From positions 1 to 8,840 of the forward strand of contig JAZQIV010000095.1 of NCBI GenBank assembly GCA_045541305.1: DNA of 8,840 nucleotides. Direction: 5' to 3'. Positions 1 to 5,573 of the stretch are shown here, in pieces; within the stretch, counting starts at the first letter, position 1, and each line of letters opens with the position of its first letter. The notes beneath the pieces were generated by a model. The model saw only the letters and a list, made by a program, of their open reading frames with translations. It did no database searches and had not been told where the DNA came from. The translations under genes and the position numbers were made by a program. This stretch comes from RGIG3009 sp045541305. Lineage in GTDB: Bacteria > Bacillota > Clostridia > Oscillospirales > Acutalibacteraceae.

Positions 1-27
1 CTTTTTTCAAAAAGTGTCAAAACACCC

Positions 28-56
28 TTGATTTTTTAAAACCTCTGTGGTATAGT
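28..56 (+). promoter_or_regulatory. Sigma-A-type promoter of the ACT protein-hom-lysC operon
   Basis: TTGATT at 28-33 and TATAGT at 51-56 are separated by exactly 17 bp in AT-rich DNA, close to the housekeeping consensus. Transcription would start near 63, giving a leader of about 35 nt before the first gene. That is too short for a riboswitch or attenuator. The start site is inferred. Confidence 0.7.
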
Positions 57-97
57 GTTTTCATTCGCAGTACTATTGTGCGTGGGTGGTGGACAGT

Positions 98-562
98 TTG
101 ACACAACATTCCCCCAATTCCGAAGAATGGATTTTGGTGCGCGCCGATGCGTTGCCCGAGGTGTTCGGCAAGGTGCTCGCGGTACAAACCGCGCTCTCTT
201 CCGGCCAATGCGTTTCCGTCAGCGAAGCGGTGCGCCAAAGCGGGCTCTCACGCAGCGCGTATTATAAGTACAAGGATGCCGTCGCTCCGTATATCGGCGG
301 TTCCGTCCCCACAGGGTTCATGACGGTGGATCTGGTGCTGCAGGATTCACCCGGCGTGTTATCCGGCCTGCTTTCCGCCTTTGCGCGTGCAGGCGCCAAC
401 ATCGTCACGGTGAACCAGCAACCGCCGGCCAACGGCAGCGCAGATGTTTCCATCTGTGCCAAAACCGAAAACATGGCGTTATCGCTTGATAAATTCGCCA
501 TGGAAGTCACACACATCCCGGGCGTGCGCCGCATTCGTGCGATCCGCCGCACCGCAGAATAG
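98..562 (+). CDS. PheB-type (UPF0735 family) ACT domain-containing protein
   Basis: This is a 154-residue cytosolic protein of the UPF0735/PheB family, small ACT-domain proteins usually found beside phe or hom genes. Residues 11-20 (WILVRADALP) match the family's conserved opening. Residues 40-65 (VSEAVRQSGLSRSAYYKYKDAV) form a helix-turn-helix-like segment. Residues 75-150 form one ACT domain, with the ligand-loop motif DSPGVLSGLL at 83-92. The ligand is presumably an amino acid, but the exact role of the family is unknown; involvement in regulating aspartate-family flux is inferred from the position before hom, 19 nt upstream. The start is uncertain. TTG 98 follows the purine-rich GGTGGTGGA and gives an N-terminus nearest the family length, whereas in-frame GTG codons at 86 and 89 have no visible ribosome binding site. 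The family assignment is from memory of the domain pattern. Confidence 0.85.
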   Translation: MTQHSPNSEEWILVRADALPEVFGKVLAVQTALSSGQCVSVSEAVRQSGLSRSAYYKYKDAVAPYIGGSVPTGFMTVDLVLQDSPGVLSGLLSAFARAGANIVTVNQQPPANGSADVSICAKTENMALSLDKFAMEVTHIPGVRRIRAIRRTAE

Positions 563-581
563 AAAGGCAGAGAAGTATATC

Positions 582-1808
582 ATGACAGCCATTGCAATTT
601 TAGGTCACGGTGTCGTCGGTTCCGGTGTTGCGGAGGTGTTGCGTATGAACGCCGCCGGCATCGCCGCCAAAGCGGGCTCCGCCCTCACCGTCAAACGCAT
701 CTTGGATCTGCGCAGTTTTCCGGATCTGCCGTACGCCGATCTGTTCACCACCGAGTTTGATACCATCCTGCAGGATGCCGAGATTCGCATTGTGGTGGAA
801 ACCATGGGCGGTCTGCACCCGGCATACGATTTTGTGAAAGCCTGCCTGCAAAGCGGCAAAAGCGTGGTAACCTCGAATAAAGAATTGGTTGCCGCCAAAG
901 GCGATGAATTGCTGGCAATTGCCAAAGAGAAGAATGTGAATTTCTTGTTCGAAGCCAGCGTGGGCGGCGGCATCCCGATCATCCGCCCGTTGGAGCAATG
1001 CCTTGCGGCAAACGAGATCGAAGAGATCGCAGGCATTTTGAACGGCACCACCAACTTCATGCTCACCCGCATGGTGCAGGATGATATGGATTTTGAAAGT
1101 GCTTTAAAACTCGCACAAGAACTCGGCTATGCCGAACGCAACCCCTCTGCGGATGTGGACGGCCACGATGCCTGCCACAAGATCTGCATTTTGGCGGCGC
1201 TCGCGTACGGCATCCACGTGTATCCCGAGCAGGTTTACACCGAAGGCATTGCCAACATCACCCTTGCCGATGTCGCGTATGCCGCGGCACTCGGCTGTGT
1301 GATCAAGCTCATCGGTAAAGTCCGTCGGGACGGCGATCGCATTCATTGCATGGTCGCCCCGCACCTCATCCCCAACGATAACCTGCTGTCCAACGTCAGC
1401 GACGTGTTCAACGGCGTGGCGGTTCGCGGCAACGCTGTGGGCGACGTTTTGTTCTATGGCCGCGGCGCGGGCAAGCTCCCCACCGCTTCCGCTGTGGTGG
1501 CGGATGTGATCGATGCCGCGCGGCACCTCGAACACAGAAAGCCGCTTGAATGGGGTACCGCCAAGGAAGGCTACGTGTTCGACCGGGCGGATAACGTTTG
1601 CGCCATGCTGCTGCGCTTCCAAACAGCCGATAAACAGGCTCTGCTCGGAGCGCTGAACACCGCACTCGGCGCGGTCACGGTTGTGTCGTGCGCAGCCGCT
1701 CCCACCGATGAACTGTGCGTCACCACCACCCCCATGACCGAAGGTGAACTCAACGCAAAACTCACCGTACTCAGCGATCAGCCGATCGCGCGTTTACGTC
1801 TGTTATAA
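582..1808 (+). CDS. hom: Homoserine dehydrogenase
   Basis: It reduces aspartate 4-semialdehyde to homoserine with NAD(P)H, the first step committed to threonine and methionine. The 408-residue protein has a Rossmann motif GHGVVG at 8-13 and TSNKELV at 97-103. The family signature GILNGTTNF is at 151-159. The catalytic segment DVDGHDACHK at 191-200 places D196 and K200 four residues apart, as in the yeast enzyme's catalytic pair. FYGRGAGKLPTAS is at 291-303. Residues from about 340 to 408 look like a short or degenerate ACT domain: the beta-alpha pattern is visible but there is no clean DxPG loop. Reading frame continues upstream to 444 inside the previous gene, but ATG 582 begins right at the Rossmann strand and follows AGAGAAG, so it is the start. 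lysC follows after a 19-nt gap, so both are probably in one operon. Enzyme identity is certain by motifs; allosteric behaviour is not. Confidence 0.97.
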   Translation: MTAIAILGHGVVGSGVAEVLRMNAAGIAAKAGSALTVKRILDLRSFPDLPYADLFTTEFDTILQDAEIRIVVETMGGLHPAYDFVKACLQSGKSVVTSNKELVAAKGDELLAIAKEKNVNFLFEASVGGGIPIIRPLEQCLAANEIEEIAGILNGTTNFMLTRMVQDDMDFESALKLAQELGYAERNPSADVDGHDACHKICILAALAYGIHVYPEQVYTEGIANITLADVAYAAALGCVIKLIGKVRRDGDRIHCMVAPHLIPNDNLLSNVSDVFNGVAVRGNAVGDVLFYGRGAGKLPTASAVVADVIDAARHLEHRKPLEWGTAKEGYVFDRADNVCAMLLRFQTADKQALLGALNTALGAVTVVSCAAAPTDELCVTTTPMTEGELNAKLTVLSDQPIARLRLL

Positions 1809-1827
1809 ACCATAGGAGGTCCTTTAT

Positions 1828-3036
1828 ATGCTTATCGTACAAAAATTCGGCGGCAGCTCGGTCGCCAACGCCGAGAAGGTGTTAAACGTTGCCAAACGGG
1901 TAACCGACACCTATCGTGCGGGTAATGAAGTGGTGGTAGTCGTTTCCGCTCAGGGCGACACCACCGACGACCTGATCGCCAAAGCCAAAGAGATCAACCC
2001 GTCTGCCAGCAAACGCGAAATGGATATGCTGATGGCAGCCGGCGAACAGATCTCCATTGCGCTGCTCGCGATGGCGTGTGAGCAACTCGGCTGCCCCGCT
2101 GTTTCGTTGCTGGGCTGGCAGGCAGGCTTCTCCACCGATTCCAAATATTCCGCTGCGCGCATCAAAACCGTCAAAGCGGAGCGCATCCGTGCAGAATTGG
2201 ACAAGAAACGCATCGTCATTGTGGCAGGCTTCCAAGGCCTCAACAAATACGACGATGTCACCACCCTCGGTCGCGGCGGCTCGGATACCAGCGCCGTAGC
2301 AATCGCAGCGGCCATGAATGCTGATTTGTGCCAGATCTACACCGATGTGGAAGGCGTGTACACCGCCGATCCTCGCAAGATCCCCACCGCCAAAAAATTG
2401 GACGAGATCACCTACGACGAAATGCTGGAGCTCGCTACGTTGGGCGCGCAAGTGCTGAACAACCGCTCCGTGGAAATGGCAAAAAAATACAACATCGAAC
2501 TGGAAGTGCGCTCGAGCATGTCAAACGCTCCCGGCACCAAGGTCAAGGAGGTCACCAAAATGGAAAAAATGTTAATCAAGAGTGTTGCAAAAGATACCGA
2601 CGTTGCCCGCGTGATGATTGTCGGCATTCCGGATGAACCCGGCGTTGCGTTCAAAATCTTCTCCCGCGTGGCACAAGCCCACGTCAACGTGGATATCATC
2701 CTGCAATCGGTAGGCCGCGACGGCACCAAGGACATCACCTTCACCGTTCCCGCGGGCGAGGGCGAAAAAACCGTGGAAGCCCTGCGCGAATACTGCGACC
2801 ACCTGAACGCCAAGAGCCTGTCCTACGATACCGAAATCGCCAAGGTATCCATTGTCGGTGCCGGCATGGAAACGCACGAAGGCGTAGCCTCTCGCATGTT
2901 CGGTGCGTTATCGGAAGCCAACATCAACATCCAAACCATCTCCACCAGCGAGATCAAAATCTCGGTGCTCATCGACCGTGCGGACGCGGATCGCGCCGTT
3001 GCCGCCGTGCACCATGCCTTCTTCGACGAAGACTAA
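1828..3036 (+). CDS. lysC: Aspartate kinase (class with catalytic domain plus two ACT domains)
   Basis: It phosphorylates aspartate to 4-phospho-aspartate, the entry step to lysine, diaminopimelate, threonine and methionine. The 402-residue protein opens with the kinase motif KFGGSS at 6-11. The conserved GRGGSDTSA at 148-156 and YTDVEGVYTADPR at 171-183 belong to the amino-acid kinase fold, which ends near residue 240. Two ACT domains follow, at roughly 262-328 (DEPGVAFKIF at 269-278) and 338-400 (INIQTISTSEIKIS). This length and order match the lysC-type enzymes of Bacillus, in which the ACT domains bind the end-product inhibitor. ATG 1828 is preceded by a perfect AGGAGG at 1814-1819 with 8-nt spacing. 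A terminator follows directly. Which amino acid inhibits it, lysine alone or lysine plus threonine, cannot be read from the sequence. The symbol is by similarity; ask would serve equally. Confidence 0.97.
   Translation: MLIVQKFGGSSVANAEKVLNVAKRVTDTYRAGNEVVVVVSAQGDTTDDLIAKAKEINPSASKREMDMLMAAGEQISIALLAMACEQLGCPAVSLLGWQAGFSTDSKYSAARIKTVKAERIRAELDKKRIVIVAGFQGLNKYDDVTTLGRGGSDTSAVAIAAAMNADLCQIYTDVEGVYTADPRKIPTAKKLDEITYDEMLELATLGAQVLNNRSVEMAKKYNIELEVRSSMSNAPGTKVKEVTKMEKMLIKSVAKDTDVARVMIVGIPDEPGVAFKIFSRVAQAHVNVDIILQSVGRDGTKDITFTVPAGEGEKTVEALREYCDHLNAKSLSYDTEIAKVSIVGAGMETHEGVASRMFGALSEANINIQTISTSEIKISVLIDRADADRAVAAVHHAFFDED
2545..2562 (+). promoter_or_regulatory. Internal ribosome binding site and ATG inside lysC
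   Basis: AAGGAGGTCA starts at 2545, a nearly perfect match to the 16S anti-Shine-Dalgarno complement. Seven bases after AAGGAGGT lies ATG 2560-2562, in frame with lysC as codon 245. The site sits at the junction between the kinase domain and the ACT domains, where Bacillus subtilis lysC has its beta-subunit start. Confidence 0.8.
2560..3036 (+). CDS. lysC: Aspartate kinase beta subunit (internal in-frame product of lysC)
   Basis: This is a 158-residue product identical to lysC residues 245-402, holding only the two ACT domains. In Bacillus subtilis aspartokinase II, an independently translated beta subunit of about 160 residues pairs with the full alpha chain. Here the strong internal Shine-Dalgarno at 2545-2552, its 7-nt spacing, the in-frame ATG and the placement exactly between kinase and ACT regions point to the same arrangement. 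Seen directly: the signal and the frame. Inferred: that it is used. A second in-frame ATG three codons on (2569) would be spaced less well from the Shine-Dalgarno. Confidence 0.72.
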   Translation: MEKMLIKSVAKDTDVARVMIVGIPDEPGVAFKIFSRVAQAHVNVDIILQSVGRDGTKDITFTVPAGEGEKTVEALREYCDHLNAKSLSYDTEIAKVSIVGAGMETHEGVASRMFGALSEANINIQTISTSEIKISVLIDRADADRAVAAVHHAFFDED

Positions 3037-3043
3037 GAAATAC

Positions 3044-3068
3044 AAAAAGCCGCACACGCGGCTTTTTT
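3044..3068 (+). terminator. Rho-independent terminator after lysC
   Basis: A stem of AGCCGC (3048-3053) and GCGGCT (3058-3063) closes the tetraloop ACAC. An A-run (3044-3048) pairs into a T-run (3063-3068). It begins 8 nt after the lysC stop and closes the hom-lysC operon. The hemW Shine-Dalgarno begins only about 12 nt after the T-run. Confidence 0.92.
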
Positions 3069-3080
3069 CTTTAGAATCAC

Positions 3081-3101
3081 AAAAGGAGGTGAACCGATTT
3101 G
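3081..3101 (+). promoter_or_regulatory. Strong ribosome binding site fixing a TTG start for hemW
   Basis: AAAAGGAGGTGA at 3081-3092 is an almost full-length Shine-Dalgarno. It stands 8 nt (counted from GGAGGT) before TTG 3099-3101. No ATG or GTG in this frame lies between the site and the conserved YLHVPFC motif, so TTG is the start. Confidence 0.9.
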
Positions 3102-4205
3102 CTCGGCATCTATCTGCACGTTCCGTTTTGCGCATCCAAATGCCCGTATTGCGATTTTTATTCGCTCGTCGGCACCACCGATGACGAAAAAGACCGCTAT
3201 ACCGCGGCGCTCACCGATCGTTTGGCCGCGTGGTCGGCCACCTTGCACGACACCGCCGATACGCTGTATCTCGGCGGCGGCACCCCCACGTTGCTCGGCG
3301 CACATCGCCTGGCAGCCGTCATCACCGCCGCCCGCAAAGCCTTTTCCATCCCCGATACCGCGGAGATCACACTGGAAGCCAACCCCGGCGACGATTTAAC
3401 CGAACTTTTGGCGGCGTTCACCGCTGTCGGCGGCAATCGCTTGTCACTCGGCGTGCAGTCCGTGTGTGATGCGCAGCTGCGCACCCTTGGCAGACGTCAC
3501 ACGGTGGAGCAGGTCGACCGCACGATCCGCACCGCGCATCAAAGCGGGATTCACAACCTCTCCCTTGATCTCATGCTCGGCACGTCCGAGCAAACTGAAA
3601 GCGACGTGCGCACCGCCGCCCGGCGGTTTGCCGAATGGGGTGCCACCCACGCCTCCGCCTATCTTCTCAAAATTGAAAGCGGCACGCCGTACGCCGCCTC
3701 ACCCCCCACTTTGCCGGATGACGACACGGCAGCTTCGCTGTACCTTACCGCCGTGGATGCTTTTGCGGCAAACGGCTTTGCGCAGTACGAAATTTCCAAC
3801 TTTGCCAAACCCGGTTTTGAGAGCCGCCACAACCTCAAATACTGGTTGTCCGATCCGTATCTCGGCATCGGCCCTGCGGCGCACTCGTTTATCGGCGGCA
3901 AGCGGTTTTGCTATCCCCGTTCCATCACGGATTTTATAAACGGCGGCGCCCCGCTCGCCGAAGACCCCGATAGCACCTTGTTCCCCGAGCACTCGCCCGC
4001 GGAATTTGCCATGTTGCGCTTGCGCCTCACACAAGGCCTCACCGAAACCGATTTTGAGGCGCATTTCGGCACACCCATCCCCAAAGAATGGCGGCAAAAC
4101 GCCGCCGCGATGCCGCCGCATCTCGTCACAGTCGACAAGCACGGCATCCGCCTCTCCCCCGAGGGCTTTTTGGTATCGGACGCCATTCTGGCCCGCATTT
4201 TATAA
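3099..4205 (+). CDS. hemW: Radical SAM heme chaperone HemW (HemN-like)
   Basis: HemW is a radical SAM protein that binds heme and is thought to deliver it to target proteins; many copies are mis-annotated as oxygen-independent coproporphyrinogen III oxidase (HemN). The 368-residue protein is near the usual 370-380. The iron-sulfur motif CASKCPYC spans residues 11-18 (C11, C15, C18) and is followed by DF, not the extra cysteine of true HemN. LYLGGGTPT at 56-64, EANP at 93-96, RLSLGVQS at 114-121 and LDLMLG at 156-161 follow the radical SAM barrel. YEISNFAKPG at 230-239, HNLKYW at 244-249 and GIGPAAHSF at 256-264 are HemW signatures, and the C-terminal domain (about 300-368) is present. It is 27 nt upstream of the next gene, so the two may be cotranscribed. 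No heme synthesis genes are nearby, so its client here is unknown. Confidence 0.93.
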   Translation: MLGIYLHVPFCASKCPYCDFYSLVGTTDDEKDRYTAALTDRLAAWSATLHDTADTLYLGGGTPTLLGAHRLAAVITAARKAFSIPDTAEITLEANPGDDLTELLAAFTAVGGNRLSLGVQSVCDAQLRTLGRRHTVEQVDRTIRTAHQSGIHNLSLDLMLGTSEQTESDVRTAARRFAEWGATHASAYLLKIESGTPYAASPPTLPDDDTAASLYLTAVDAFAANGFAQYEISNFAKPGFESRHNLKYWLSDPYLGIGPAAHSFIGGKRFCYPRSITDFINGGAPLAEDPDSTLFPEHSPAEFAMLRLRLTQGLTETDFEAHFGTPIPKEWRQNAAAMPPHLVTVDKHGIRLSPEGFLVSDAILARIL

Positions 4206-4232
4206 ACAAAAAACATTTGGTGGTGAAGCATT

Positions 4233-4904
4233 ATGACGATGAAGTTATTTTGGGGCGCACTCACAAAATTTTTGTTGGGTGTTGCGTTGGTTGGGCTGCT
4301 GATATTCCTGCCTGCCGGCACGTTTTCGTATCGGAACGGCTGGCTGTTGATGGGCATTTTATTCGTGCCCATGTTCTTTGCTGGCATCGTCATGCTGTTC
4401 AAAAATCCCGATCTGCTAAAAAGCCGCCTGCAAGCCAAAGAAAAAAGTCGGGAACAAGGCCTGGTTGTCAAATTGAGCGGTCTTATGTTTTTGGCAGGCT
4501 TTGTCCTGGCAGGGCTCGGCATCCGTTTTCATTGGTACGTCTTGCCGATCGGAGTTACCATCGGTGCGGCCATTGTTTTTCTGATCGCTTATCTCCTCTA
4601 TGCCGAGGTACTCCGTGAAAACACGTATCTCAGCCGCACAATTGAAGTGCAAAACAATCAAAAGGTGATCGATACAGGGTTATACAGCATTGTCCGCCAC
4701 CCCATGTACAGTGTGACTTTGCTTTTGTTTTTATCCATGCCGCTTGTGTTGGGTTCGGTATATGCATTTGCGGTTTTCCTCGCCTATCCGTTTATCATAG
4801 CCAAACGCATTCGGCACGAAGAAGCCTTTTTGGAAGAACACCTCGACGGTTACCGTGCCTATCAGCAAAAAGTCAAATACCGCTTGCTCCCGTTCCTTTG
4901 GTAA
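4233..4904 (+). CDS. Isoprenylcysteine carboxyl methyltransferase-like integral membrane protein
   Basis: This 223-residue membrane protein belongs to the ICMT/PEMT-like methyltransferase superfamily. Hydrophobic segments lie at about 7-26, 37-56, 79-97, 103-123 and 160-190. The S-adenosylmethionine-binding C-terminal signature is clear: DTGLYSIVRHPMYS at 147-160 (RHP at 155-157), then RHEEAFLEEHLDGY at 194-207 and KYRLLPFLW at the end. Bacterial members have poorly defined substrates, probably lipids or small molecules rather than prenylated proteins, so no precise function is given. ATG 4233 follows a weak GGTGGTGAAG ribosome binding site. A second in-frame ATG at 4239 is possible. It starts 27 nt after hemW without a promoter in the gap, and two terminator hairpins follow. 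Confidence 0.88.
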   Translation: MTMKLFWGALTKFLLGVALVGLLIFLPAGTFSYRNGWLLMGILFVPMFFAGIVMLFKNPDLLKSRLQAKEKSREQGLVVKLSGLMFLAGFVLAGLGIRFHWYVLPIGVTIGAAIVFLIAYLLYAEVLRENTYLSRTIEVQNNQKVIDTGLYSIVRHPMYSVTLLLFLSMPLVLGSVYAFAVFLAYPFIIAKRIRHEEAFLEEHLDGYRAYQQKVKYRLLPFLW

Positions 4905-4945
4905 ATGGCACACAAAAGAACATAGCCACCACAAATGCTTCATCC

Positions 4946-4975
4946 AACCACGCGATTATCGCGTGGTTTTTATTT
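4946..4975 (+). terminator. Rho-independent terminator after the methyltransferase-like gene
   Basis: CCACGCG (4948-4954) pairs with CGCGTGG (4960-4966) around the loop ATTAT. Two flanking A-T pairs and a run TTTTTATTT follow. It lies about 40 nt after the stop codon and ends the hemW unit. Confidence 0.9.
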
Positions 4976-4980
4976 GCAGC

Positions 4981-5008
4981 AAAAAAGGAGAGCTTCACTC
5001 TCCTTTTT
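4981..5008. terminator. Bidirectional terminator between convergent genes
   Basis: GGAGAG (4987-4992) pairs with CTCTCC (4998-5003) around CTTCA. An A-run (4981-4986) on one side and a T-run (5004-5008) on the other make it work in both directions. On the + strand it backs up the hairpin at 4946-4975. On the - strand it ends the small cysteine-rich gene, whose stop codon lies in the loop. Confidence 0.82.
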
Positions 5009-5186
5009 CATAAACACAACGGTTTTCTATATTTCGAAACTGATTTTCTTTCAACTGCGTTAGCTTTTTTGGATCGATATCCACATGAATACAGTCGATA
5101 CAAGCACCTGTTATATCTAAGTTGATTTCCTCTAAAACACATTCGTTATTCCTTTGGTAGATACAGAAAACATTTTCACAAGTCAT
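4995..5186 (-). CDS. Small cysteine-rich protein of unknown function
   Basis: A 63-residue cytosolic protein with no signal peptide or membrane segment. Five cysteines lie in the first half, at 3, 8, 16, 29 and 32, ending in a C-x2-C pair (CIDC at 29-32). This is the look of a small metal-binding (zinc) module. The second half (about 38-55) is a charged, probably helical tail. I recall similar short, unnamed clostridial proteins that open with a CENxFC-like motif, but cannot name a family. ATG at 5184-5186 (read on the - strand) has a good AAAGGGTGA ribosome binding site 5 nt upstream, which supports a real gene. The stop codon lies within the loop of the bidirectional terminator. It is divergent from the ribbon-helix-helix-like gene, in AT-richer DNA than the rest of the window. 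Function unknown. Confidence 0.7.
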   Translation of the reverse strand: MTCENVFCIYQRNNECVLEEINLDITGACIDCIHVDIDPKKLTQLKENQFRNIENRCVYEKGE

Positions 5187-5227
5187 ATAATCACCCTTTA
5201 AAATATATCATATTCAAAACGAAACGC

Positions 5228-5241
5228 AACCATAAATGGTT
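5228..5241. repeat. Short inverted repeat between two divergent small genes
   Basis: AACCAT (5228-5233) and ATGGTT (5236-5241) are perfect inverted arms around AA, in the AT-rich spacer (5187-5289) between the cysteine-rich gene and the ribbon-helix-helix-like gene. Such short palindromes are typical binding sites for dimeric regulators, so it may be an operator. It could also be chance in AT-rich DNA. Confidence 0.4.
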
Positions 5242-5289
5242 ATATAAGCACAACCGAAAATGGGCATATTATTGCTTTGGGTGATGATT

Positions 5290-5481
5290 ATGTTTAAGAT
5301 TGACAACGAACTGAAAAACGCCAATACACCACGCACCGTTCGATTTACCGAATCGCTTTTTGAACGGCTTAACAAAACCGCAGCAAGCAACAATATCTCT
5401 TTTAATTTACTGGTGTTGCAGTGCTGTAAATACGCGCTTGACAACATTGAAAGCGAAGAAACGCAACCAAAGCAACCGTAA
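5290..5481 (+). CDS. Small ribbon-helix-helix (Arc-like) domain protein
   Basis: A 63-residue protein with a layout typical of the ribbon-helix-helix DNA-binding fold. A beta strand RTVRFT at 15-20 is followed by helix 1 (ESLFERLNKTAASNN, 21-35) and, after the turn residues I-S, helix 2 (FNLLVLQCCKYALDNI, 38-53). A short polar tail ends the protein. Proteins of this fold dimerise through the strand and bind operator DNA with it. Here the strand residues R15, R18 and T20 would face DNA. The start chosen is ATG 5290, preceded by the purine-rich TGGGTGATGA. In-frame ATGs at 5260 and 5284 would add residues outside the fold. No partner toxin gene is adjacent: the neighbour on one side is divergent and on the other convergent. 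A regulator of its own or the divergent gene's expression is the most likely role, by inference. Confidence 0.72.
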   Translation: MFKIDNELKNANTPRTVRFTESLFERLNKTAASNNISFNLLVLQCCKYALDNIESEETQPKQP

Positions 5482-5505
5482 CGCGGTTGTGCCCCAAAGA
5501 AAAGC

Positions 5506-5540
5506 AAAAAAAGGTGCACGAAATTTTCGTGCACCTTTTT
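5506..5540. terminator. Bidirectional terminator with a long near-perfect palindrome
   Basis: GGTGCACG (5513-5520) pairs with CGTGCACC (5528-5535). The AAATTTT between them can extend the stem further. Seven A's (5506-5512) and five T's (5536-5540) flank it, so it works in both directions. It lies between the convergent ribbon-helix-helix-like gene (stop 5481) and the PIG-L gene (stop 5574). Outer CCAAAGA and TCTTTGG arms could lengthen the hairpin. Confidence 0.9.
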
Positions 5541-5573
5541 CTTTGGCTTGCCAATTCACTGGGCCTTTTTGTC

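Noticed and set aside
444..581. An upstream extension of the hom reading frame
   Set aside because: It overlaps the ACT protein gene for over 100 bases. The Rossmann strand begins at ATG 582, which has its own ribosome binding site.
3099..4205. Oxygen-independent coproporphyrinogen III oxidase (HemN)
   Set aside because: The cysteine motif CxxxCxxC is followed by DF and lacks the fourth cysteine of HemN. Length and the C-terminal domain fit HemW.
5260..5481. A toxin-antitoxin pair based on the ribbon-helix-helix protein
   Set aside because: No toxin-like gene is codirectional and adjacent; the neighbours are divergent or convergent.
5214..5534. A 106-codon - strand open frame across the ribbon-helix-helix gene
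   Set aside because: It starts within the terminator palindrome, lacks a ribosome binding site and is antisense to the better-supported small + strand gene.
5506..5540. The GGTGCACG palindrome as a regulator site or recombination site
   Set aside because: Flanking A- and T-runs and its location between convergent stop codons are fully explained by a bidirectional terminator.
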